Shown here: piece by piece, positions 24,791 through 32,800 of the stretch
Position numbering within the stretch: the stretch's first letter is position 1
Layout of the letters: each line of letters begins with the position of its first letter
DNA from: G965200765 sp965203865
GTDB lineage: Bacteria; Pseudomonadota; Gammaproteobacteria; Arenicellales; JAJDZL01
Length of the DNA: 64,000 nt
Assembly (NCBI GenBank): GCA_965203865.1
Contig: OZ241916.1
Span: 248,001-312,000, forward strand
Reading direction: 5' to 3'
Made by a program: the position numbers and the translations under genes
Notes under the pieces: model-generated
The model's input: the letters and a program-made list of their open reading frames with translations, nothing else
Databases searched by the model: none
Told to the model about the DNA's origin: nothing

Positions 24791-25765
24791 CTAGAAATCG
24801 ACTTTCAGTATAAGCCCTACTGTTGCTTTTTGTTTCGCACCAGCGAAGGTCTTGTTGTTGGTCACGCCTTCCAGAATAATCGTGGATGAACCTCCAAGCG
24901 ACTTCGCAATGCTCAGCAGAATAGGAGTCGGCTTGGCCGCCGCAGTCCCGCCAGTCTCCTGCTTCCTCTGCGTCACCTGCATCAGATACGACAGGCCAGT
25001 GTCGCCGAAAGAACCGCCGATTCCAGCAAATGTGCTGGTTGTCTTTCGAGCATCCACGACATTTGCTGTGCTCGTATCGTTGTCGTCAGGCTCTTTGAAC
25101 TGCGAATAGCCCAGATAGACCCGGGTAGCGCCGAAGGTGAACTGCCCAGCAGCCGTGATGTTGGTGTCCTTCACCGCAGGAACGGTGCTGTTCGCACGGT
25201 ACGAAACCGCCACCTTGCCGCTGCCGAAGTCCGCCGAAAGACCGAACAGAACCTGGTCAACCGTCTTGGTGTCTCGAGTGTTGACATCGGGAGTATCCGC
25301 ATCGTTGTCAGTGTCCATCGGGGTATTTCCGCCCGCCATGACGGCGTCAAGCTGCATGCTCACAGGGCCGGCCGACACTGCGTACGAAAGCGCAGGCCCG
25401 ATTCTGTAGCTGCCGTGGCTGTCGCCGTAGAAGTAGGAGTTGTCTGTAATCGCGCCGGTCGAGTTGTACTCGGCGCCCCAGACGCGGCCCATGGTCAATG
25501 TTCCGAACCCGCCGGACAGGCCCACATAGGACAGCCGGTTGCCGGCGCCCAGCGTGGCGGTCCTCAGGTCCAGCGCCTCTTCATAGCGGTACACCGCCGT
25601 CAGGCCGTCGGAAATCTCGTTCGAGCCCTTCACGCCCCAGCGACTCCCCTTCGAGTTCAGGGTGGTCTCGCCGGACGCACTTTCCACACCGGCGCGGAAC
25701 GAGCCGTACCAGGTTGCCTGCGCAAAGACAATTGAGGGCGCACTCAATTGTCTTGTTTGCAACAT
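24791..25765 (-). CDS. Porin gene, cassette 2 (abnormal N-terminus)
   Basis: A paralogue of cassette 1, from ATWYGSFRAGVESASGE to LILKVDF. It has an ATG (25765) but the leader is only MLQTRQLSAPSIVFAQA. This lacks a hydrophobic core, so export is doubtful. A TTGACA-17-TGTAAA promoter-like sequence lies on the minus strand at about 25764-25792, but its -10 overlaps the ATG, so a transcript from it would begin after that codon. Loop segments differ from cassette 1 (YFYGDSHGSYRIGP against YWYGPSSGSTRVSN), while barrel strands are nearly the same. Probably a silent or switchable cassette. Confidence 0.72.
   Translation of the reverse strand: MLQTRQLSAPSIVFAQATWYGSFRAGVESASGETTLNSKGSRWGVKGSNEISDGLTAVYRYEEALDLRTATLGAGNRLSYVGLSGGFGTLTMGRVWGAEYNSTGAITDNSYFYGDSHGSYRIGPALSYAVSAGPVSMQLDAVMAGGNTPMDTDNDADTPDVNTRDTKTVDQVLFGLSADFGSGKVAVSYRANSTVPAVKDTNITAAGQFTFGATRVYLGYSQFKEPDDNDTSTANVVDARKTTSTFAGIGGSFGDTGLSYLMQVTQRKQETGGTAAAKPTPILLSIAKSLGGSSTIILEGVTNNKTFAGAKQKATVGLILKVDF
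25729..25750 (-). repeat. Interrupted palindrome at the 5' junction of porin cassette 2
   Basis: The same CAATTGAG-N6-CTCAATTG site as at 23053-23074, in inverse orientation. The base just outside differs between copies, so homology stops at the palindrome edge. Confidence 0.7.
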
Positions 25766-25843
25766 TTACAAACAAAATAGCAAAAATTGTCAAATTATGC
25801 TATACATAGACTAAATGTATTTATATTAAAAGGATGAATTTTG

Positions 25844-26293
25844 ATGAATGTTTCTCTTACACCCACCCTTGAAGAGTATGTACGTAGAAAGGTTGAATCT
25901 GGCCTGTACAACACAGCAAGCGAAGTTGTTCGCGAAGCACTCAGAAACCTTATGAGTCAGGAACTACGTAGAAAAGAAATTGCTCGAACGGAAATACCCA
26001 TCAAAAAGGAGATAGTCGCAAAATTGAAGAGTATGCAAAAGCTTCTTCGCAAACACGGAGTTATTTCGCTTTCTCTGTTTGGTTCAATAGTGAGAGGCCA
26101 TGGACAGCCTGACAGTGACATTGACGTATTGGTAGACATTGACCCGGAATTCGGCTTCGGCCTGCTTGAGCTCGTTTCAGTTTCAGACGTATTGGAGGAG
26201 CACTTGGGCAGAAGTGTTGATGTGTTAACGAGGGACAGTATTGCACCTGCATGTAAAAGCAACATTCTAAGTGAAGCCGAGAAAGTATTTTGA
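25844..26293 (+). CDS. MNT-type nucleotidyltransferase antitoxin with fused RHH (ParD-like) domain
   Basis: 149 aa. Residues 1-45 (LTPTLEEYVRRKVESG, then YNTASEVVREALRNL) match ParD-type ribbon-helix-helix antitoxins. Residues 65-149 are a minimal nucleotidyltransferase: LFGSIVRGHGQPDSDIDVLV gives GS-x10-DxD, with a further Asp in RSVDVLT. MntA proteins neutralise HEPN toxins by adding AMP to a Tyr. The RHH part would add DNA binding and autoregulation. ATG 25844 has AAAAGGATG upstream. It overlaps the HEPN gene by 4 bases. Confidence 0.82.
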   Translation: MNVSLTPTLEEYVRRKVESGLYNTASEVVREALRNLMSQELRRKEIARTEIPIKKEIVAKLKSMQKLLRKHGVISLSLFGSIVRGHGQPDSDIDVLVDIDPEFGFGLLELVSVSDVLEEHLGRSVDVLTRDSIAPACKSNILSEAEKVF

Positions 26294-26649
26294 ACACAAA
26301 ATCTCATATTGTCTATCTTGACAACATTATTGAGGCGATTGAATATATTCAATTGGATACAGAGGGTCACGACTTCAAAAGCTTTGAAGAAGACAGGCAA
26401 GCACAACAACTCGTTGAGCGCAATTTGGAAATCATCTCTGAAGCCAGTCGTCATCTGCCAGATGAACTGAAGGCGCGCTGGGAGAAAATTCCTTGGGGCA
26501 GTATTGCAGGCATTGGAAACAAGCTGCGGCACGACTATCAGTCAATAGACGTAAGTATTCTATGGAACACTAAGGAGAATGACTTGGAGCCGTTAAAATC
26601 CGTTGCCAAACAAATGAGGAAGTACTTGGAAGATTCCTCCCAAAGTTGA
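26290..26649 (+). CDS. HepT-like (DUF86) HEPN toxin
   Basis: 119 aa from TTG 26290, overlapping the antitoxin stop. A helical HEPN protein with RNLEIISEASRHLPDEL and the end motif IAGIGNKLRHDYQSID. Canonical HepT carries Rx4HxY. Here the His and Tyr remain (target Tyr of the MNT partner), but the Arg position is Gly and an Arg sits next to the His, a variant also known in DUF86 proteins. It would act as an RNase when not modified. Together with the upstream gene it forms a type VII-like toxin-antitoxin pair. Confidence 0.82.
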   Translation: MNTKSHIVYLDNIIEAIEYIQLDTEGHDFKSFEEDRQAQQLVERNLEIISEASRHLPDELKARWEKIPWGSIAGIGNKLRHDYQSIDVSILWNTKENDLEPLKSVAKQMRKYLEDSSQS

Positions 26650-26753
26650 AAAACTTCCTGTTGCAAATCAACTGTTTTATAATTTTATTTGACCTTGGCT
26701 GTTCTTGAAACTATCCTATTGACTTGCTTAAATCCAACAATCTTAATGTTAGT

Positions 26754-26972
26754 GTGCCGAAAGAAGACCAAATAGAAATGAAAGGTGTCGTTGAGGACTC
26801 GCTTCCCAACACGACCTTTCGGGTAAGACTGGAAAACGATCATGTAATCATTGCACATGTCTCTGGAAAAGTTCGTAAGAATTACATACGTATCAGCAAG
26901 GGCGATGTGGTTCACGTTCAGTTAACCCCGTACGATTTAACCAAGGGACGCATTTTTTATCGCGAACGTTAA
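26754..26972 (+). CDS. infA: Translation initiation factor IF-1
   Basis: 72 aa from GTG 26754, exactly the usual IF-1 length. The S1/OB fold is clear: EDQIEMKGVVEDSLPNTTFR, HVSGKVRKNYIRISKGD and LTPYDLTKGRIFYR. IF-1 binds the 30S A site during initiation. An upstream in-frame TTG at 26724 would add ten unrelated residues. The desaturase gene follows 23 bases later. Confidence 0.95.
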   Translation: MPKEDQIEMKGVVEDSLPNTTFRVRLENDHVIIAHVSGKVRKNYIRISKGDVVHVQLTPYDLTKGRIFYRER

Positions 26973-26995
26973 GTCTATCAAGGATCAATTAACCA

Positions 26996-28168
26996 GTGAA
27001 TCTCGCAATTTTTGACTTGCCCTGGTGGGGGTATGTGCTAGTGGCACTGTCACTGACTCATATCACCATTGTGTCAGTGACAATCTACCTGCACCGGCAT
27101 CAGGCGCATTCTGCACTGGAACTTCATCCGATACTTTCCCACTTTTTCCGATTTTGGCTCTGGTTGACAACTGGAATTGTTACAAAGCAATGGGTGGCAG
27201 TTCACAGAAAGCATCATGCTACAGTTGAAACAACAGATGACCCGCATAGTCCCCAAGTTCAAGGAATCAATGCAGTACTGTGGGGTGGAATAATTCTGTA
27301 TCGCAAAGCGGCACGACTGGATGGAATTCTTGAAAAATACGGAAAAGGAACCCCGGACGACTGGCTTGAGAGAAACATATATGAAGCTCATCCTAACTAT
27401 GGATTGGCCATTTTGCTGATTCTGGATTTACTGTTGTTCGGCCCTGTTGCAGGAAGCCTGATCTGGGTTGTGCAAATGCTTTGGATTCCGTTTTGGGCCG
27501 CCGGGGTAATTAATGGAATTGGCCATTATTTGGGTTATCGTAATTTTGAACTGCCGGACGCAAGCAGAAATATTGTACCTTGGGGAATTATCATCGGCGG
27601 TGAAGAACTCCATAACAACCATCACGCTTATTCCAGTTCCGCGCAATTTTCAACCAGACCATGGGAAATTGATCTTGGTTGGCAGTACGTTCGTTTACTC
27701 AACTTGCTGGGGTTGTTGAAAATCCGTCGCAAGATTCCAATTATCAAGCACAGCAAGGAAAAGAAAAACTGTGATTTGGAAACAGCAAAAGTATTTGTAT
27801 CCAATCGATTTGAGGTGATTTCACACTATGTGAATGATGTATTGATCAAAGTTTGCCGGGAAGAAATTCAGGCAGCGTCGGGTGAATACAGAAAGAGAAT
27901 CAAGCAGGCTAGCAGGCTAGTCAAATATGAAGATTCAAGGCTTAGTAAGGCCAAGCAGGAATTTTTGCGAAATTTTCTGAAAACCAATAAACGACTACGA
28001 AAAGCGTACGCAATGAAAGAATCGCTTCAGAAAATTGCATTGAAATCATCCGCCTCATACGAAAATCTTCAGCAGGCTCTGGAAGAATGGTGCAGAACGG
28101 CTGAGGAATCGGGTATTGATGCATTAAGTCAATTTTCAACGAGATTGCGCGGCTACACTTCTGCCTGA
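26996..28168 (+). CDS. Acyl-CoA/fatty-acid desaturase
   Basis: A 390-aa membrane di-iron desaturase. The histidine boxes are HRHQAH (33-38), HRKHH (70-74) and HNNHH (206-210), with a further His in GIGHYLGYR. Three or four membrane helices lie in residues 10-180. It introduces a double bond into saturated acyl chains, probably at delta-9, affecting membrane fluidity. The C-terminal 120 residues are charged and helical, an extension seen in the longer proteobacterial members. The start is GTG 26996. Confidence 0.9.
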   Translation: MNLAIFDLPWWGYVLVALSLTHITIVSVTIYLHRHQAHSALELHPILSHFFRFWLWLTTGIVTKQWVAVHRKHHATVETTDDPHSPQVQGINAVLWGGIILYRKAARLDGILEKYGKGTPDDWLERNIYEAHPNYGLAILLILDLLLFGPVAGSLIWVVQMLWIPFWAAGVINGIGHYLGYRNFELPDASRNIVPWGIIIGGEELHNNHHAYSSSAQFSTRPWEIDLGWQYVRLLNLLGLLKIRRKIPIIKHSKEKKNCDLETAKVFVSNRFEVISHYVNDVLIKVCREEIQAASGEYRKRIKQASRLVKYEDSRLSKAKQEFLRNFLKTNKRLRKAYAMKESLQKIALKSSASYENLQQALEEWCRTAEESGIDALSQFSTRLRGYTSA

Positions 28169-28266
28169 CGGCCGCATGCGCAGTATTGGCATGCACTTCA
28201 GAGGTGCTTTCATATATGACCTGCTCAGGATGCTGAGAGCATAGAAAGGAGTTCGGGGAGTTGACT

Positions 28267-29364
28267 ATGAATGCACCTTCTACAGAAGGGATTAAATATG
28301 CCGGTTCCAAATTAACTATCATTCCGTACATACTGCAACTAGCAAGGAAAGTTGGTGCCAGCACTGTTCTTGATGGATTCTCCGGCACTACAAGAGTCTC
28401 TCAGGCATTGGCAAAGCAGGGCTTTAAGATAATATGCAACGACATTGCTGTTTGGTCAGAAGTTTTCGGCAAATGCTATCTTTTAAACCAGAATAAACGA
28501 GACTACTACCAGCCCCTTGTTGATCACCTGAATACCCTGAAACCGACAGATGGCTGGTTCACCCAGTACTATGGCGGGAAACCAAACAACGGAAGTTCCA
28601 TTCAGTCGGATGGCAGAAAAAGGCCTTGGCAAATACATAACACACGAAAACTGGACGCAATTCGTCAAGAAATCGAAAAACTCAAGCTTTCGCCAATAGA
28701 CAAGGCGGTTGCTTTAACCAGTTTGATACTTGCTTTGGACCGTGTGGACAGCAGTCTGGGTCATCAGGTCTCCTATTTGAAAAACTGGGCACCAAGATCT
28801 TATCAAGAACTCGTGCTCAAAGTGCCAGATGTGTTTCTGTCAGAATCTGAGCACCAAGTGTTTAGAAGCAATATATTTGACCTTTCAAAGAAAGTATCAG
28901 CAGACATTGCGTACTACGATCCGCCGTACGGGTCAAATAACGAAAAAATGCCTCCGTCAAGAGTACGTTACGCCTCGTACTATCACATATGGAAAAGCAT
29001 AATTTTATTTGACAAGCCAGTTTTATTTGGCAAGGCCAACAGGCGTGCAGATACTTCAGATAAATTGTCTGTATCAGAATTTGAGGAGTTTAGACGTAGT
29101 TCGAACAATCGCTATTTTGCAGTTGAGGCGATTGAAAGACTAATTCGAAATACCAAGGCAAGCCATATTATATTGTCGTACGGCTCAGGGGGAAGAGCGA
29201 CTGCGGATGAGTTGAGCGATGTAATCCATAGCCATGGCAAACTTCTGGATGTAATTGAACTGGATTACAAGAAGAATGTTATGGCCAATATGAAGTGGAC
29301 GAACGAATGGTTGGGAGACACTGACCAGCCAAACAAGGAATTTTTGTTCTTGCTTGAAAAATAA
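28267..29364 (+). CDS. D12-class N6-adenine DNA methyltransferase (orphan)
   Basis: 365 aa from ATG 28267 with GGGGAG upstream. IKYAGSK at the N-terminus, motif I VLDGFSGTTRVSQAL, and motif IV DPPYGSN from Asp218 identify a Dam/M.DpnII-type (D12, alpha class) enzyme that methylates adenine. No restriction endonuclease gene is adjacent: the upstream gene is a desaturase and the downstream 480 bases hold no large ORF. It may be a solitary regulatory methylase or the survivor of a lost system. The target sequence cannot be read. Confidence 0.85.
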   Translation: MNAPSTEGIKYAGSKLTIIPYILQLARKVGASTVLDGFSGTTRVSQALAKQGFKIICNDIAVWSEVFGKCYLLNQNKRDYYQPLVDHLNTLKPTDGWFTQYYGGKPNNGSSIQSDGRKRPWQIHNTRKLDAIRQEIEKLKLSPIDKAVALTSLILALDRVDSSLGHQVSYLKNWAPRSYQELVLKVPDVFLSESEHQVFRSNIFDLSKKVSADIAYYDPPYGSNNEKMPPSRVRYASYYHIWKSIILFDKPVLFGKANRRADTSDKLSVSEFEEFRRSSNNRYFAVEAIERLIRNTKASHIILSYGSGGRATADELSDVIHSHGKLLDVIELDYKKNVMANMKWTNEWLGDTDQPNKEFLFLLEK

Positions 29365-29733
29365 TTTGCCTGCCCTGGAAAATCCTGTTTGAGGAAAATT
29401 TCAAGAACGTGAGCTACCCCGTCAAAAGGCGGGCAGAAACCTCCAGAAATCGACGCAAAAAGTTCTGACCTTCCTCAGAATGGTTCGCAAAGTGACCGGT
29501 TTAGCTCAGCATTACATTCATCTGGTCGCCGCCTTTCAGGTGTTCCGCATCGGCAGACCATCCTTCTTCATTTGTCAATCGCTTGATGTCTTTGGCAACT
29601 GGTTCAGCCGCACCTTCACCCACCCTGTTTTTAATCCGAAAAATAGTCAACTCATCGTTACTGAGCAACATGCGAGTTATCTTTGTGACAATGCTGGCCC
29701 AAGTCTCATATGCTAGTAAGCTAGCACGCTCAT
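29365..29733. other. Intergenic stretch, only a small doubtful ORF
   Basis: A minus-strand frame at 29501-29671 would encode 56 residues (MLLSNDELTIFRIKNRVGEG... to MNVMLS) of natural-looking composition. It has no clear ribosome-binding site and no recognised family, and could be the remnant of a gene. Nothing else was identified before the promoter at 29734. Confidence 0.35.
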
Positions 29734-29762
29734 TTGACAGGGGGGGGGGGGTAGTTTATATT
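29734..29762 (+). promoter_or_regulatory. Promoter with G12 tract in the spacer (phase-variable promoter)
   Basis: TTGACA (29734-29739), then twelve G (29740-29751), TAGTT, and TATATT (29757-29762). The spacer is exactly 17 bases, the optimum. Most of it is a homopolymer prone to slippage, so a gain or loss of one or two G would change -35/-10 spacing and expression, as known for porA and opc in Neisseria. The autotransporter ATG lies about 84 bases downstream. Confidence 0.85.
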
Positions 29763-29845
29763 TGCGCCATTAACTTGATGTAATCACTGGATGGTTAATA
29801 ATCTACTATCCGCCGTTTGTTTTAATAATTCTTTTAGGGGGAGTT

Positions 29846-32800
29846 ATGAAAGTTAATCAGAGTGCGGTACGAATGTATTCGTGTGCTGAAAAGCATCGCA
29901 GGATACTGCTGTTATTGCCTGCGCTTGTAATGCTATTAGCATTCTCGTCGATGTTCTACCCCAACGAAGATGCGTGGTCTACGGAATTGTATTGGGATTG
30001 TGTGCAGGAAGCACCTTTGACACCTGGCGCTACTAACCATAAGCGCAGCATTGGAGTCGACACATTCAAGAGGGGGCGTAGCGAGGGAAAACTAAAAATT
30101 CGGTGCATTGACACTGCCGATGAAGTTACATACAGAAACTTCTATACTAACCCAGGTCCTTGGTATAGTGCATATCCTAATGCAAATAACGGTGGCACCA
30201 TAGAATCCGACGGCGTGATAACTTATACTTTAAGAAAAGACGGTGCCAGTTATTTTGATGCAGAACGGGTTCGCTGGGCCGTTGAGCGAGGCAGCGTTGC
30301 TGTCAGCGGCAGTGGATTTCATGGAACCACAGCCAAGGCCGATATGCCCAAGGAGTATGTAGTCGATGATTGCACGAATGCCGCCAACAGCGGTAGGTGC
30401 TACAGGCTGGCTACGGAAGCCGACTTGGCTGGGCTAACCACGGAAGAATTGAGTGAAAAAGTTTTCTGGCGGCTGATGGACGTTGAAGAGGAAACAGGCG
30501 GCAATCGGAAATCAGGCTTAGCAACGGCACCGGCGGGAAAACTGACCAACACAGAGTATCTGGTGGAGGAGAATGGCGACAACTTCATTCAGAGCAAGTA
30601 CATTTACAGGGATTTGATTAGCGAAAATCCAAATCGGTACAGATTCGTTACTGAGGCAGACGGTCACCTGTTCGTTGGAGACTCTATGCAGCTCAATCCG
30701 AACGGCCTGGTTAAGTTCGAGCTTGTAATTGAAGATATTAAGGAAGACGGCAGCTCCAGTCAGAATCCTAAGTTAGTGCATAGAGCTCCAGGGAATTTTC
30801 CAGAATCGGGCGACGCTATCGTCGCTGTCAACCCTGGCGGTTATTTTGAATCGGTTACTGTGAAAATGGTCAACTCCAGAATAAAAGCCGGATTCCAAGG
30901 CCGGGACGATAGAGGGCGAGTTGGAATCAGCGTGAGCCATGCCGAGGATGGCTGGAAAGGCCCTGTTACTATCGAACTGTCAAGAGGATCTCATATTGAA
31001 GGCTGGATATCGAGAAGAGGGGGGCAGTATGCCCGGGGTATCTATCTTGACCTGGTGACCGGGAACAACAACGTAGGCACAGTTCGGCTCAGTGACGCGT
31101 CAGAGATCGAAATGATAAATACATCTGTTCATTGCAGTACTTGCGGCGCAACGCGTATTAGTGATCGGACTGCTACGCGGTTGCATACTGCCGGCGCCCA
31201 AAGCCCCGGTATTGTTATCGGGTATGCGAGAGGCAGCGGTAGCGTGAGAGTCGATACACCGTTGGAAATTCGCACAAACGGTGTGAGCAGTCCTGGCATA
31301 CGGGCGGTGTTCGCCGAGATCGTGGACCCGCTTAAGGACCGTACAATAACCGATAGCTGGAGCGGCATAAATCTGGGGTCTGCCGTCTGGTGGACGTATG
31401 CGGGCGGCAATACAAACCAGGACCGGCTATGGGGCGGCCCCAGTTACAGCCCTTCAACGGGTCTGAAGCTAGAGCAAATGGAACTGTTTTTCCGCTGGGG
31501 CATGACAAAAGGAGGTTGCCTGGATGATGGAACGACTGTTGCTGATTCTGGTTGTTCGACAGGTGATACTGACTACGTAGCCCCATTACCATCGTATTTG
31601 ACCCAAGTCAACTATGGTGACTACAGGACAAGATTGTTAAATGCCGGAGTGGCAGCGGATGATATTTTCGACAGCCCCGATGCTGGGGTTGATGCAGGTG
31701 CAGGCCCCATGGCGAGGCTTCAGCTCCAGGTTCCTGACATATATGCTAATCGACGTGCGATTGCCGAGGCACTCAAGAAAATAAGAGAATTGCCTGGGCA
31801 GGACGGGGTCAATGCATGGAATACATTCCGAGCGAATTTTGTGTTCTCGGACAACTATGCAGTTTTTGTCAGGCATAGAGACCATCAGGCGGGTGCGGGC
31901 ATTGTCTACGAAGTTAATTCGGGAACGAAGCTCTACACTAGCGGAGACCGGTCGCTTGGAATCGGCGCCCATGTTGATGTTAGTGCGGAGGCCGCCACGG
32001 AGGACATTAAAACCTTTGTTCGAATCGGCGACGGCAGCAACTTCAGAGGCAGCGGCACGCAAGGAGAGACCCGCTTCATCATTGACGAGCCGATTACTAC
32101 AAGTGCCACAACGGGTTCGGGCAGTCACGGCATTGTTGTAATTGCGACAGATGTAGTTACAGCGGCGGAGGCGGCGGCTGACTCCAGTTTGACAGCAGAC
32201 GTTATCCCTGGCGCGAACCATCCGCTGTACGGCAGGGACTGGGATATTGAGTCCAAAAGAAATATCGTGATTGATGTTAGTAGTGATGTCACGGTTGACG
32301 CTCCAAACAACTACGGAATCGCATTGATGGGTGCCGAAGGCACGACCAGCATGGTTACAGTTGCTCCCGGAGTCACAGTTGGACAACAGAATGCTGCTGG
32401 CGGTGGCATGTTGTTCTGGAAAGCCGCTGACACGGTGACGAACTTCGGCACGATCAAGGGTAAAACCGATTTTCATGCCGGCGATGACCGGCTGGTGCTT
32501 CGCGGCGGCGGGACGGTTACCGGCGTGACTGCCGGTGCGACACCGGACACGCTTGATTTCGGGGCTGGTGAAGACAGACTGGAGATCAAGAGCGGAACGG
32601 TAGAGATAGGCATACTGAACCTTGAAACCCTGGTGAAGAGCGGTACAGGAGATGCGACGATTGGTGCGGCTACGTTCACCAATGCGGCGAGCAGTACGCT
32701 GACGGTGTCGGATGACGGCCGCCTGATAGTGACCGGCCATGTGAATCTGGGTGCGGGTACCGTAACGGTGGCGAAGGATGCCAAGCTGGTGATGCGGGCG

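Larger units (their letters stand above)
24590..25750. repeat. Right arm of the long inverted porin repeat
   Basis: Inverse counterpart of 23053-24210, including porin 2, an identical terminator palindrome, and the shared tail after it. Confidence 0.75.

Noticed and set aside
23053..25750. Assembly artefact as the cause of the inverted porins
   Set aside because: The two copies differ at many positions, also in the spacer-side tails, so they are not a duplicated contig end. Read mapping would still be needed to exclude it fully.
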